From NCBI GenBank assembly GCA_019237135.1, contig JAFAHQ010000100.1:1-35633 (forward strand): a DNA stretch of 35,633 nucleotides, written 5' to 3'. The first letter of the stretch is position 1, and each line of letters begins with the position of its first letter. The notes under the pieces were generated by a model. It did not search any database. It had not been told where the DNA came from and worked only from the letters and a program-made list of their open reading frames with translations. Position numbers and translations under genes: made by a program. This DNA comes from Alphaproteobacteria bacterium. Its GTDB lineage: Bacteria; Pseudomonadota; Alphaproteobacteria; ATCC43930; CGMCC-115725. Shown here piece after piece: positions 17,233 to 27,069 of the stretch.

Positions 17233-19173
17233 ATGTGCGGTATAGCGGGTATCTTCGACTATCGCGGACAGGCCGAGATCGACCGAACCCTGCTTCACCG
17301 CATGACCAATATTCTCGGTCATCGCGGACCAGACGGCGATGGCTATTATATCGAGCCGGGGGTCGGGCTCGGTCACCGTCGGCTAGCCATCGTCGACCTT
17401 GCGACCGGTGATCAGCCGCTCTTCAATGAGAGCGGGACGATCTGCGTTGTTTACAACGGCGAGATCTACAATTTTCAGCCCCTGATGGCTGAACTCGCGG
17501 CGTTGGGCCATATATTCCGAACGCGATGTGATACGGAGGTGATTGTCCACGCCTGGGAAGAATGGGGCACGGAATGTCTCGACCGCTTCAATGGAATGTT
17601 CGCCTTCGCGCTGTGGGATGCGGCGCAAGAAACACTGTTTTTGGCGCGCGACCGGCTCGGCGAGAAGCCGCTCTATTACAGCTTTGTCCCTGACGGCCAG
17701 TTGCTGTTTGCTTCCGAACTGAAATCGCTGCTGCTGAGCAAGTGGGTCAATCGAGAGCTCGATCCTCAGGCGATCGAGGAGTTCTTCTCTTTTGGCTATG
17801 TGCCCGACCCGCGTTCGATCTACCGCGGTGTCCGCAAACTTGCTCCGGCGCATTATCTTCTGGTCCGGCGCGGCGAACCGCCGCCCGAACCTCGTGGCTA
17901 CTGGGACCTGCGGTTTCTCGACAGCATGTCTATGTGTCGCGCCGAGGTCGAAGAAGAGTTAATCACCCGCCTGCGCGAGTCGGTTCGCATGCGGATGATC
18001 GCTGACGTTCCGCTCGGCGCGTTCCTCTCCGGCGGCGTCGATTCGAGCGGCGTGGTCGCAATGATGGCCGGACTGAAGCCCGAGCCGGTCAGCACTTTCT
18101 CCATCTCGTTTGGCACTCGAGGGTGGGATGAATCCGCCTTTTCGCTCGAGATTGCCAAGCGCTATGGCACCGATCACCATGTCAGAGCCGTCGATCCAAA
18201 TTCTGTTGATCTCGTCGACCGACTGGCGACGATTTACGACGAGCCGTTCGGCGACAGCTCGGCGATGCCGACCTTCCGTGTCTGCGCCGCGGCGCGCGAG
18301 AACGTGACCGTCGCCTTGTCTGGCGATGGCGGTGACGAGGTTTTCGCTGGCTACCGACGCTATCGCTGGCATTGTTTTGAGGAGCGCGTGCGTAGCTGCC
18401 TACCGGGAGCGTTGCGCCGCCCTTTATTTGGGCTGCTCGGGGCTGTTTATCCCAAGCTCGATTGGGCGCCACGTCCGCTGCGCGCTAAGGCTACGCTGCA
18501 GGAGTTGGGACGCGATTCAATCGACGCGTATTTCTCGTCCGTCTCGACTTGCAGTGACGAGCTTCGCCGCCGGTTGTTCGCCCCGAACCTTCGACGTGAG
18601 CTGCAAGGTTACAATGCCGCCGAGGTACTAACATCGCACATGACGCAGTGCAACAGCGAGGATGCGTTGTCGCGGGTGCAGTACGCCGATTTTAAGACTT
18701 ATCTGCCGGGCGACATCCTCACCAAAGTGGATCGTGCAAGCATGGCCAACTCGCTCGAAGTGCGTGTTCCGCTGCTCGACCATACTCTCGTCGAATGGGC
18801 AGCACGGCTTCCCTCACATCTGAAGCTGCATGGTCGTGAGGGCAAGTTTATCTTCAAGGCCGCGCTCGAACCGCATGTCGGCAAAACGATCTTATACCGT
18901 CCCAAGCAGGGCTTCGCCGTACCGCTCGCCGCTTGGTTTCGTGGTCCACTGCGCCGTCGTTTGCGCGAAATGCTTTGCGCGCCAGTGCTGAAGGACTCAG
19001 GCCTGTTCGACATGACGACGGCTGGGACCCTGCTCGATCAGCATCTAACGGGTGAGCGCGACCACAGTGCGGCATTATGGTCACTCTTGGTGTTCGAGGC
19101 GTTTCTGCGGCAAGTCCATGGCAGTGCCATCCCAAAAGACATTCAGGCCGAGACGGTTGCGAACGTGGTCTGA
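17233..19173 (+). CDS. Asparagine synthase (glutamine-hydrolysing)-like XrtA-system amidotransferase
   Basis: MCGIAGIFDYRG N-terminal Cys glutaminase, GHRGPDGDG, FLSGGVDSSGVVAMMA, LSGDGGDEVFAGYRRYRW. Confidence 0.95.
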   Translation: MCGIAGIFDYRGQAEIDRTLLHRMTNILGHRGPDGDGYYIEPGVGLGHRRLAIVDLATGDQPLFNESGTICVVYNGEIYNFQPLMAELAALGHIFRTRCDTEVIVHAWEEWGTECLDRFNGMFAFALWDAAQETLFLARDRLGEKPLYYSFVPDGQLLFASELKSLLLSKWVNRELDPQAIEEFFSFGYVPDPRSIYRGVRKLAPAHYLLVRRGEPPPEPRGYWDLRFLDSMSMCRAEVEEELITRLRESVRMRMIADVPLGAFLSGGVDSSGVVAMMAGLKPEPVSTFSISFGTRGWDESAFSLEIAKRYGTDHHVRAVDPNSVDLVDRLATIYDEPFGDSSAMPTFRVCAAARENVTVALSGDGGDEVFAGYRRYRWHCFEERVRSCLPGALRRPLFGLLGAVYPKLDWAPRPLRAKATLQELGRDSIDAYFSSVSTCSDELRRRLFAPNLRRELQGYNAAEVLTSHMTQCNSEDALSRVQYADFKTYLPGDILTKVDRASMANSLEVRVPLLDHTLVEWAARLPSHLKLHGREGKFIFKAALEPHVGKTILYRPKQGFAVPLAAWFRGPLRRRLREMLCAPVLKDSGLFDMTTAGTLLDQHLTGERDHSAALWSLLVFEAFLRQVHGSAIPKDIQAETVANVV

Positions 19174-19266
19174 TCTCCTGCCTTTCTCAGCTCGTCGCGA
19201 TCAAACCAAAATAAACTTAACGCGTGCTAGCGAAGAGCACACCGGAAGAGTATCCTGTCTCACGCC

Positions 19267-19343
19267 GTCCCCGTAGCTCAGTAGGACAGAGCAACAGTTT
19301 CCTAAACTGTGGGTCACAGGTTCGAGTCCTGTCGGGGACGCCA
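19267..19343 (+). tRNA. tRNA-Arg (anticodon CCT)
   Basis: GTCCCCG acceptor pairs with CGGGGAC; GCTC/GAGC D-arm; anticodon stem ACAGT-TTCCTAA-ACTGT; TTCGAGT T-loop; encoded CCA. Confidence 0.95.
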
Positions 19344-19403
19344 CGCGCTTAAAGACTGGGCATTGCTGTCGTTGGAATGAGATCCAGCCGCGGGCCATCG
19401 CTG

Positions 19404-20741
19404 TTATTCTCGCTCGAGCGCGGCGCCCTGCGCTATCTCGGCATAGAAGTGGAACGAGTCCTTGGGCCGCCGCTCGAGCGTGGCGTAGTCGACATGGACG
19501 AGGCCGAACCGCCGGCTGTAGCCGAGCACCCATTCGAAATTGTCGAGCAGTGACCACACGAAATAGCCGCGCACCGAGACTCCGGCCTCGACCGCGTCGA
19601 GCACCGCCCCGAGATAATCGCGCAAATACGCGATGCGCCGCACGTCGCGGATTCGATCGTCTGCTTCGACCTGATCGTGGAAGGCCGCGCCGTTCTCGAG
19701 GATGTAAATCGGCAGATCCCCGCTGTAGCGCTCCTTGACCTCGATCAGCACCGAGCGGAAGGCGCCGGGAGCAATCTCCCAGCCCATCTCGGTAACTGGG
19801 GTCCCCGATGAGACCGGGAGGACGCCAACCTGAAAGGGATGGTCGGGATCGTGACGGACCCGTGTTCGCGTGTAATGGTTGATCGCGAAATAATCCGGCT
19901 TTTGTCTAATGATATCGAGGTCGCCGGGCTCAATGATCTGCTCTAGCTCTGCGACGAGCGGCTCGGGATAGTGTCCGTGGATCTGCGGATCGGGAAACGC
20001 GCGGTTCCATAGCGCGTCGAGCAACAGGGCGGCGGCCTCGTCTTCTTCGTGCTCGCTGGCCGGCTCTCTGGGGTGGAAGTTGTAGATGTTCCCGATCAGC
20101 AGATCGGCACGTTCCGAGCGCATCGCCTCGACCCCCAGCCCGTGTGCTAGGTTCATGACGTGTATCGCCCTCAGCGCGGTCACGCGTCCGCGAATGCCCG
20201 GGGCGTGATCGCCTTCGCAATAACCCTTGAAGCTTGCGGCGTTCGGCTCGTTGAAGGTCGCCCAGTGCTTGACCCGGTCGCCGAGCCGGCGCACCGTCAA
20301 ATGCGCGTAGTCGGCGAACCAGGAAGCAACATCTCGGTTCTGCCAGCCGCCGCGGTCCTCGAGCGCCTGCGGCAGATCCCAGTGATAGAGACAGATCCAG
20401 GGTTCGATGTCGGCGGCCATGATTGCGTCGACAAGACGGTCGTAGAACTCCAATCCCTTTTCGTTCGGCCGACCCCTTCCCTCGGGCAGGATGCGCGGCC
20501 AGGCGGTCGACAAACGATAGGCGCCGATACCGAGCTCGCGCATCAGCGCCACATCCTGCGGCCAACGGTGGTAGTGGTCGCAAGCGACGTCGCCGTTGTC
20601 GTCGCCACAAATTTTGCCAGGGAGATGGCTGAAAGTATCCCAGATCGACACGCCGCGCCCGTCCTCGGCGACGGCACCCTCGATCTGGTAGGCCGCCGTC
20701 GAGGCGCCCCACAGAAAACCATCGGGAAAACTTGTCGCCAT
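19404..20741 (-). CDS. Glycoside hydrolase family 1 beta-glucosidase
   Basis: FPDGFLWGASTAAYQIEGAVAEDGRGVSIWDTF, TFNEPN acid/base, YILENGAAF nucleophile motif. Confidence 0.96.
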   Translation of the reverse strand: MATSFPDGFLWGASTAAYQIEGAVAEDGRGVSIWDTFSHLPGKICGDDNGDVACDHYHRWPQDVALMRELGIGAYRLSTAWPRILPEGRGRPNEKGLEFYDRLVDAIMAADIEPWICLYHWDLPQALEDRGGWQNRDVASWFADYAHLTVRRLGDRVKHWATFNEPNAASFKGYCEGDHAPGIRGRVTALRAIHVMNLAHGLGVEAMRSERADLLIGNIYNFHPREPASEHEEDEAAALLLDALWNRAFPDPQIHGHYPEPLVAELEQIIEPGDLDIIRQKPDYFAINHYTRTRVRHDPDHPFQVGVLPVSSGTPVTEMGWEIAPGAFRSVLIEVKERYSGDLPIYILENGAAFHDQVEADDRIRDVRRIAYLRDYLGAVLDAVEAGVSVRGYFVWSLLDNFEWVLGYSRRFGLVHVDYATLERRPKDSFHFYAEIAQGAALERE

Positions 20742-20792
20742 CGCACTCTCTGGCAAATCGCTGCTGGGATGCATGATGCCAGGGCGTAGACC

Positions 20793-21509
20793 TCAGGCAT
20801 AGAGGTCGGGAGGCAGGCGGGGCGCGGTTCGTCCGCGGGCATGGAGGTAGGACTGCCAGAAAAGACAAGTGGCGACCGAGCGCCACGGCCGCCACGCTTC
20901 GCCGAGCCGCCGCAACTCGAGTTCGCTCGCCCGCGAGTCGAGACCCAGTTGCTCGCCGATCGCGACCTGCAGACCAAGATCACCGGCAGGCCAAATGTCC
21001 GGTCTTCCTAGCGCGAAGAGCAGATAAATTTCGGCGCTCCACCGCCCGATTCCTCGGACGGACAGCAGTTCGGCAAGGGCAGCCTCGTCCTCGGCAGCAC
21101 CGAGCCGAACGAAGTCGAATTTGCCGCCGTCGACCATCGCGGCGAGGTCGCGGGCATAGCCCATCTTTTGGCGGCTGAAACCGCAGGAACGGAGGGTGTT
21201 GTCGTCGAGCGCGAGAAAAGTTTGGGGCACCAGCGGATGGCAGCGATCGAGAAGCTTCGCGTGCATCGCAGCGGCGGCGTCAATCGACACTTGCTGTTCG
21301 AGGATGATGTGCAGCAGCGTGCCGAACCCGTTGCGGCGGCGGCGAAATCGCGGCGGCCCGGCCCGCTCCAATATTTCTGCGAATACCGGTTCGACCGCGA
21401 GTATGGGGATTCCTTCGGCTAAGCCCTCCGGTGTGTAGACGGGGGCGTCGACCCCCTCTTGCGCCCTGCTTGCAGGATCAGGCTCCTGCTGTCGCGATAT
21501 TTCGCCCAT
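20793..21509 (-). CDS. HhH-GPD DNA-3-methyladenine glycosylase II-like
   Basis: LLHIILEQQVSIDAAAAM, LLSVRGIGRWSAEIYLLFALGRPDIWPAGDLGLQ (HhH + catalytic Asp). Confidence 0.92.
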   Translation of the reverse strand: MGEISRQQEPDPASRAQEGVDAPVYTPEGLAEGIPILAVEPVFAEILERAGPPRFRRRRNGFGTLLHIILEQQVSIDAAAAMHAKLLDRCHPLVPQTFLALDDNTLRSCGFSRQKMGYARDLAAMVDGGKFDFVRLGAAEDEAALAELLSVRGIGRWSAEIYLLFALGRPDIWPAGDLGLQVAIGEQLGLDSRASELELRRLGEAWRPWRSVATCLFWQSYLHARGRTAPRLPPDLYA

Positions 21510-21609
21510 GTCCCGTCCCTTTGATACAAATGATCTTATGGCATAGTGGGTTCGAGCCTCCAGCCAGGCTCCACTCGGCGAGAGGGAAAGGGGTGCGCGT
21601 CGGTCCAAG

Positions 21610-22127
21610 ATGGCGATCCTTGCGATTGGGCTGGCCATCTTGCTGCGAGGACTCGCATTGCGGATCTACATGGGCAGCGGCGCCGAGGATCGGCTCGCGC
21701 CGCAGGAGGCCGTGAACATCCCTGAACTGCGCGCGCCGCTACCGAAAGCCAGTTTTCTTGCCTGTCCGTCAGGTTATTGCTCGACGACCGAAGCCATCAC
21801 GAGCCCGGTTTTCGACCTGCCGTGGACCGGTTGCGCGACTATTGGATAGAAATGATATCAGGCGAAGCCCGCGTCGTGCGCATTGTTGCCGATCTCGGAC
21901 CCGGGCGTTACGTTTACATCCAGCATTCGCTGCTATTTCGTTTCCCCGACATCGTGACCGTAGAGTTGATTCCTCTCTGCCTTAGCCGCTCAAGCATTGC
22001 CTTGTACAGCCGCTCTCGGTATGGCGAATACGATTTCGCAAAGAACCGGAAACGGGTGGGAAAATGGCTCTTTCTGTTGCGGAAGATCGCGCGGCCAGCG
22101 GAGCTGAGCCAAGTCCGGGCTCATTAG
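21610..22127 (+). pseudogene. DUF1499-like protein, apparently interrupted by a 1-nt frameshift near 21822
   Basis: Frame 1 gives ...FLACPSGYC...SPVFDLP then junk; another frame gives VDRLRDYWIEMISGEARVVRIVAD...HSLLFRFPDIVTVELIPL...SSIALYSRSRYGEYDFAKNRKRVGKWL; joined they read as one DUF1499-like protein. Confidence 0.75.
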
Positions 22128-22139
22128 GAGCCGCCTCGC

Positions 22140-22946
22140 TTAGTCCCAGAGCCCCGGCCTACGCCGATACGTGCGGCCAGCCGGTGGAACCGAACCGCCG
22201 TGAAACGTTCGCCGGCCCGCAAACGCGTTCGGGGGTAGCGTAGCGAAGGCCCGACTGCGAGGCGGCTGCAACAGCACCATGCCGCGCGGGCGCAACAACG
22301 TGATGAGGATTACGCCGCTGACGAAACCCCCGACATGCGCCCAGAACGCCACCCCCGGGGCTCCGGGTGATCGCGTCAGTCCGCTCAGGAGCTGAAGTGC
22401 AAACCACAGGCCGAGCAATATCCAGGCCGGTATGTTGACGATACGAAAGAAAATCACGATCCAAATAAAAACGTGAACGTTGGCGCTGGGGTAGAGCAAC
22501 AGATAAGCACCGAGAACCCCTGCGATGGCACCGCTCGCCCCGACCATCGGCACGTGCGCTCCGTAGCTGGAAAAGGCCTGGGCCAGCGCGGCCACAACGC
22601 CGCAGCAGAGATAAAAAAAGAGAAAGCGCCAGCGCCCGAGCACATCCTCGATGTTGTTGCCGAAGATCCACAGGAACAACATGTTGCCGATCAGATGAAA
22701 CCAGCCGCCGTGTAGGAACATGCTGGTCAGCAATGTCATCCATGCCGGGATGACCTGATAGGCGGCCCGCGGATGCCACAGACCGAACAGACGGGCCGGG
22801 ACCATTCCATATGTGTAGAGGACCGCGCCCTCGTTCTGCTCGAGTTGCCAAAGGAACGCACCGACGCACAGACCGATCAGCAGATAGGTGACGATCGGGT
22901 CGCGGGCGGTCGGATTGTCGTCATAGAGCGGGACAGCAAAAACCAT
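22140..22946 (-). CDS. Rhomboid family intramembrane serine protease
   Basis: FLHGGWFHLIGNMLFLWIFG, GASGAIAGVLGAY (Ser), AHVGGFVSG (His). Confidence 0.94.
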   Translation of the reverse strand: MVFAVPLYDDNPTARDPIVTYLLIGLCVGAFLWQLEQNEGAVLYTYGMVPARLFGLWHPRAAYQVIPAWMTLLTSMFLHGGWFHLIGNMLFLWIFGNNIEDVLGRWRFLFFYLCCGVVAALAQAFSSYGAHVPMVGASGAIAGVLGAYLLLYPSANVHVFIWIVIFFRIVNIPAWILLGLWFALQLLSGLTRSPGAPGVAFWAHVGGFVSGVILITLLRPRGMVLLQPPRSRAFATLPPNAFAGRRTFHGGSVPPAGRTYRRRPGLWD

Positions 22947-23000
22947 GTCGGGCGACCGCGACGACGCCGAGCCGCGTGAGGAACCGAATCGAGCGGCCCC

Positions 23001-23999
<999 letters not shown>

Positions 24000-24003
<4 letters not shown>

Positions 24004-25202
24004 CGTGTCTCCAAAGCCGTCACCGGGCCCAACCTCTCGGCCCGGTGAAGCCGAGCATTCAGGAAACGTTCCGGTGTAAACGGGTGCACGCTCTCTGGCA
24101 ATCGGCCGGTCAAAACATAGGCACTGATCGACCGGGCCGTTATCGGCGTCAGCAAGATCCCGTTGCGGTGGTGTCCGGTCGCCATCACGAGCCGGTCAAT
24201 CCTGCTCGGACCGAGTATCGGCGCGTCGTCGCGCGAACCTGGACGGAAGCCCACCCAGGTCTCGGCGACCGGCAGCTCCTCGATCGCCGGCACCGCACGC
24301 CAAGCTCCCTCGATCAGCGCGAGCAAGCCGCCCGCCGTCACCGAGTCGTCAAAGCCGCGCTCTTCGACGGTGCCACCGACCACGAGTCGTCCGTCCCGGC
24401 GCGGCACGAGATATCCGCCGCGCGGCAGCCACATCACGTGACGCAATAACGGCGTCTCCGGATCCATGCGTAGCGCCAGCATCTGCCCCTTGATCGGGCG
24501 AACCGGAGGCAAGTGAGAGCGGGGAATGCCACTGATCTCCCGCGACCAGGCGCCAGCCGCCAGAACAATGACGTCCGCCCGATCGTAGCCGCGATCGGTA
24601 ACCACACCGCAAGCGCGCTCACGAGCGAGCTCTACTTCGCGTACGGCGCAGTGCTCGTACAGCACAGCACCGGCCCGGCTCGCCGCTTCGGCCAGAGCAT
24701 GGATGAGAAGGCGATTTTCAACCTGATGATCTCGCAAACTTAGCACCGCGCCTGGGACCCCGGGGCGTAAGTGCGGCTCGCGGCGCCGTGCCTCCGAGCC
24801 CGACAACCAATCGAGTTCGAGGCCTAGGCTCTTTTGAAATTCGTAGGTGAAGCGGAGCTGCTCGGTATCGTCGCGCGTCAAAGCGACGACCATCGTGCCG
24901 TCGTCGCGGTAGCCGATCGAGATCCCGGACACGCCTTCGAGCTCGCGCGCAAAATCAGGCCACAGCCTCTGACTTTCGAGCGTCAGCGCGAGCAGCCTCT
25001 CCTCGCCGGGTTCGGTCTCGACCGCAGCGGCCAGCATCCCGGCAGCCGCCCAACTCGCGCCCCGCCCGGCCTCACCGCGATCATAGACGGTGACCGGACA
25101 GCCGGACTGCGCGAGACGCCACGCAATGCTGAGCCCCATGACGCCGGCGCCGATGACGACGGTTTTCGGGAGAGACGACGAAACAGCAACGGACCGGATA
25201 AT
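24000..25202 (-). CDS. thiO: Glycine oxidase ThiO (start uncertain)
   Basis: KTVVIGAGVMGLSIAWRLAQ FAD motif, WVGFRPGSRDDAPILG, TGHHRNGILLTPITA; no ATG/GTG/TTG in frame between the riboswitch and the FAD motif; ATT at 25202 is a candidate start. Confidence 0.9.
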
Positions 25203-25313
25203 GACGGACTCCCTCCGCCGGGCTCGCCCGGCCAGGTTCAGTGGGTTTGATCTCAGCCGCTCGTACCGCGCGACCTCCGCCGCGCGGCTAGGCGGCACCC
25301 CAGCCTCTCGTCA
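25202..25313 (-). promoter_or_regulatory. TPP (THI-box) riboswitch
   Basis: Minus strand: TGACGAGAGGCTGGGGTGCC...GGCTGAGATCAAACCCACTGAACCTGGCCGGGCGAGCCCGGCGGAGGGAGTCCGTCA; conserved GGGGTGCC, CTGAGA, ACCC, TGAACCTG and AGGGA elements with a closing P1 helix. Confidence 0.88.
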
Positions 25314-25438
25314 ATTTCTGACCGAGGCGTTACCGATTGCAAGGACTTTTTTGGCCGGGAGAGCGACCTCGAAGCCTTAACTACCCACACCTTAAGATAG
25401 CTGCCGTTCCTCCGATTCCGCTCGGATTACCCCCAGGA

Positions 25439-26305
25439 TTACTGCGTTCGCAGAGCGGTAGAAAGCGGTCTGGTTACCGGTTGGGAAAGCCTCGACACAG
25501 CGTCGGGGCTTTGGTGCAAAGACTTCGCGATCTTCCCGTGCGACCACCAATTCCAGGCCAGCGCCTCGGCCAGCTCGCTGGCGAGACAGCCGTAGCTCGC
25601 ATCCGTCATGTGCAGCCCATCAGGGCCAATCATCGGCGCCGGCGCCAGCTGTTGCGTATGATCCCATTCCTTCATGATCTCGAATCGACGAAATAGGCCT
25701 ACATGGTCGCTACGGGCGATCTCTCCGATCACCCGCTCCATCTCGCCCCAAGATGGTCGCGTGAGAACCCGTCGCGCATATTGCAGATCCATCAGGACGA
25801 CGTCGATCCCGACCTCCTTCATCAGCGAGACGCCTTGTCGAATCAATTGCTCGTCGACGGTTAAATCGTCGCGCCTCAGGACCGCATTCGTGCCGACCTG
25901 CCAGATAACCAGGTCGGGATGCTCCGCGACGACGTCACGATCAAGACGGTTCAGCTCTTCGCCGACATCCTGGCCTCCGATGCCGCGGTTAAGAACTCGG
26001 ATCTCGACAGCCGGAAAACGATCCCTCAGCTCCCGATCGAGGCGGCTGGGATAAGTCATGGAGGGGGCGCTCGCGCCGACGCCTAGCGTCGAGGAAGAGC
26101 CCATCGCGACGATGGTCAACGGGCTTCCTTGGTCGATTCGACGGGCACTGCGATCGAGCGCCACCCCGATCTCGGATAGCGCCGGCGACACCGCACAGCT
26201 CGGGACGCCGACGGTCCCTGGTTGCTCGGCCAGCGCCGGACAGAGCGACGTCAGGACCCCGGCAAAGGCCGCAGTGAGCCGTCCTATCGAGAGATGATGC
26301 GTCAT
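25439..26305 (-). CDS. SGNH/GDSL hydrolase family protein (catalytic residues intact), secreted
   Basis: Signal peptide-like MTHHLSIGRLTAAFAGVLTSLCPALA; block I GSSSTLG, block II NRGIGGQD, block III VGTNAVLR, block V DGLH. Confidence 0.85.
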   Translation of the reverse strand: MTHHLSIGRLTAAFAGVLTSLCPALAEQPGTVGVPSCAVSPALSEIGVALDRSARRIDQGSPLTIVAMGSSSTLGVGASAPSMTYPSRLDRELRDRFPAVEIRVLNRGIGGQDVGEELNRLDRDVVAEHPDLVIWQVGTNAVLRRDDLTVDEQLIRQGVSLMKEVGIDVVLMDLQYARRVLTRPSWGEMERVIGEIARSDHVGLFRRFEIMKEWDHTQQLAPAPMIGPDGLHMTDASYGCLASELAEALAWNWWSHGKIAKSLHQSPDAVSRLSQPVTRPLSTALRTQ

Positions 26306-27069
26306 TGGAGCGCCAACTGGATCGCTTCTGCCAGCTTGCGGCCGATACATTCGTAGACGCTTGCTGCTAGGCTCGCCCGCTCGCCCTTGGCTACCCCGTC
26401 GAAATTAAACACGTTCTGCTCGCTCCAATACCGCATCATCTCGAATCGCGGAAAGACATACAACTGGTTAACCTCGCCGACCCGATGAAGGGTGCTCAAA
26501 TAGCGCTCGAAGTCAATGACGGTCACGGTGCTGCGAGAAAATTGCATATCGATGAGAATGATGTCGATGCCGCGTGTCTTGAGTTGGTCGATCCCACCTT
26601 GCAGCGCCGTCGCGAAATCATCGATTTCGACCCCGCGGACGGCATCGGTGGTGCCGGTCTCCCAGATCACTAGGATCGGGTCCTCAGCAATGACATCGCT
26701 TGGAAACCGCTCAAGCATCTGCTCCGCGGTTTGCCGCGGGACCCCCTTATTCACCACAGTGATCGGGACAGCCGCGTACCAGCGGTCAAGTATTTCCTGT
26801 AACCGATGTGGATAGGCAAGGTCGGGTGATCCCGCAGCCCCGCCAGTCGTCGAGGCTCCGCCGATTGCAACGATCTTGACCGGGTTTCCCGCTCGTAGCC
26901 TTTCGCTCAGATGGGGCAAAGCGACTTCGACCCGTATTAACTCGGCCGGAACATCGCACCGGGCGTCGCCGCCGAAGGCGGACGGCAAATACGCAATTAC
27001 CGCGACCCCCAGACCGCCTGCCAGATGAAGCGCCCGCTGGATAAAGCCGCCGGCTAGATGACACCTCAT
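26302..27069 (-). CDS. SGNH-like protein with degenerate catalytic blocks, secreted
   Basis: Co-linear with neighbour (IVAIGGASTTGGAAGSPDLAYPHRL; VIWETGTTDAVR) but block II GIGG->GVPR, block III GTN->GTT, and no DxxH. Confidence 0.75.
   Translation of the reverse strand: MRCHLAGGFIQRALHLAGGLGVAVIAYLPSAFGGDARCDVPAELIRVEVALPHLSERLRAGNPVKIVAIGGASTTGGAAGSPDLAYPHRLQEILDRWYAAVPITVVNKGVPRQTAEQMLERFPSDVIAEDPILVIWETGTTDAVRGVEIDDFATALQGGIDQLKTRGIDIILIDMQFSRSTVTVIDFERYLSTLHRVGEVNQLYVFPRFEMMRYWSEQNVFNFDGVAKGERASLAASVYECIGRKLAEAIQLALQ

Noticed and set aside
19201-19557. 118-aa minus-strand ORF containing SPTGLEPVTHSLGNCCSVLLSYGDG
   Set aside because: Antisense translation of the tRNA-Arg gene; a familiar spurious ORF product.
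19930-20895. 321-aa minus-strand ORF
   Set aside because: Alternate frame of the GH1 beta-glucosidase and glycosylase region; low-complexity Arg/Ala-rich.
22159-22869. 236-aa minus-strand ORF
   Set aside because: Alternate frame of the rhomboid gene without recognisable motifs.
25203-25298. N-terminal extension of thiO from GTG at 25298
   Set aside because: Start codon and extension lie within the TPP riboswitch aptamer; the extension is not part of the FAD-binding fold.
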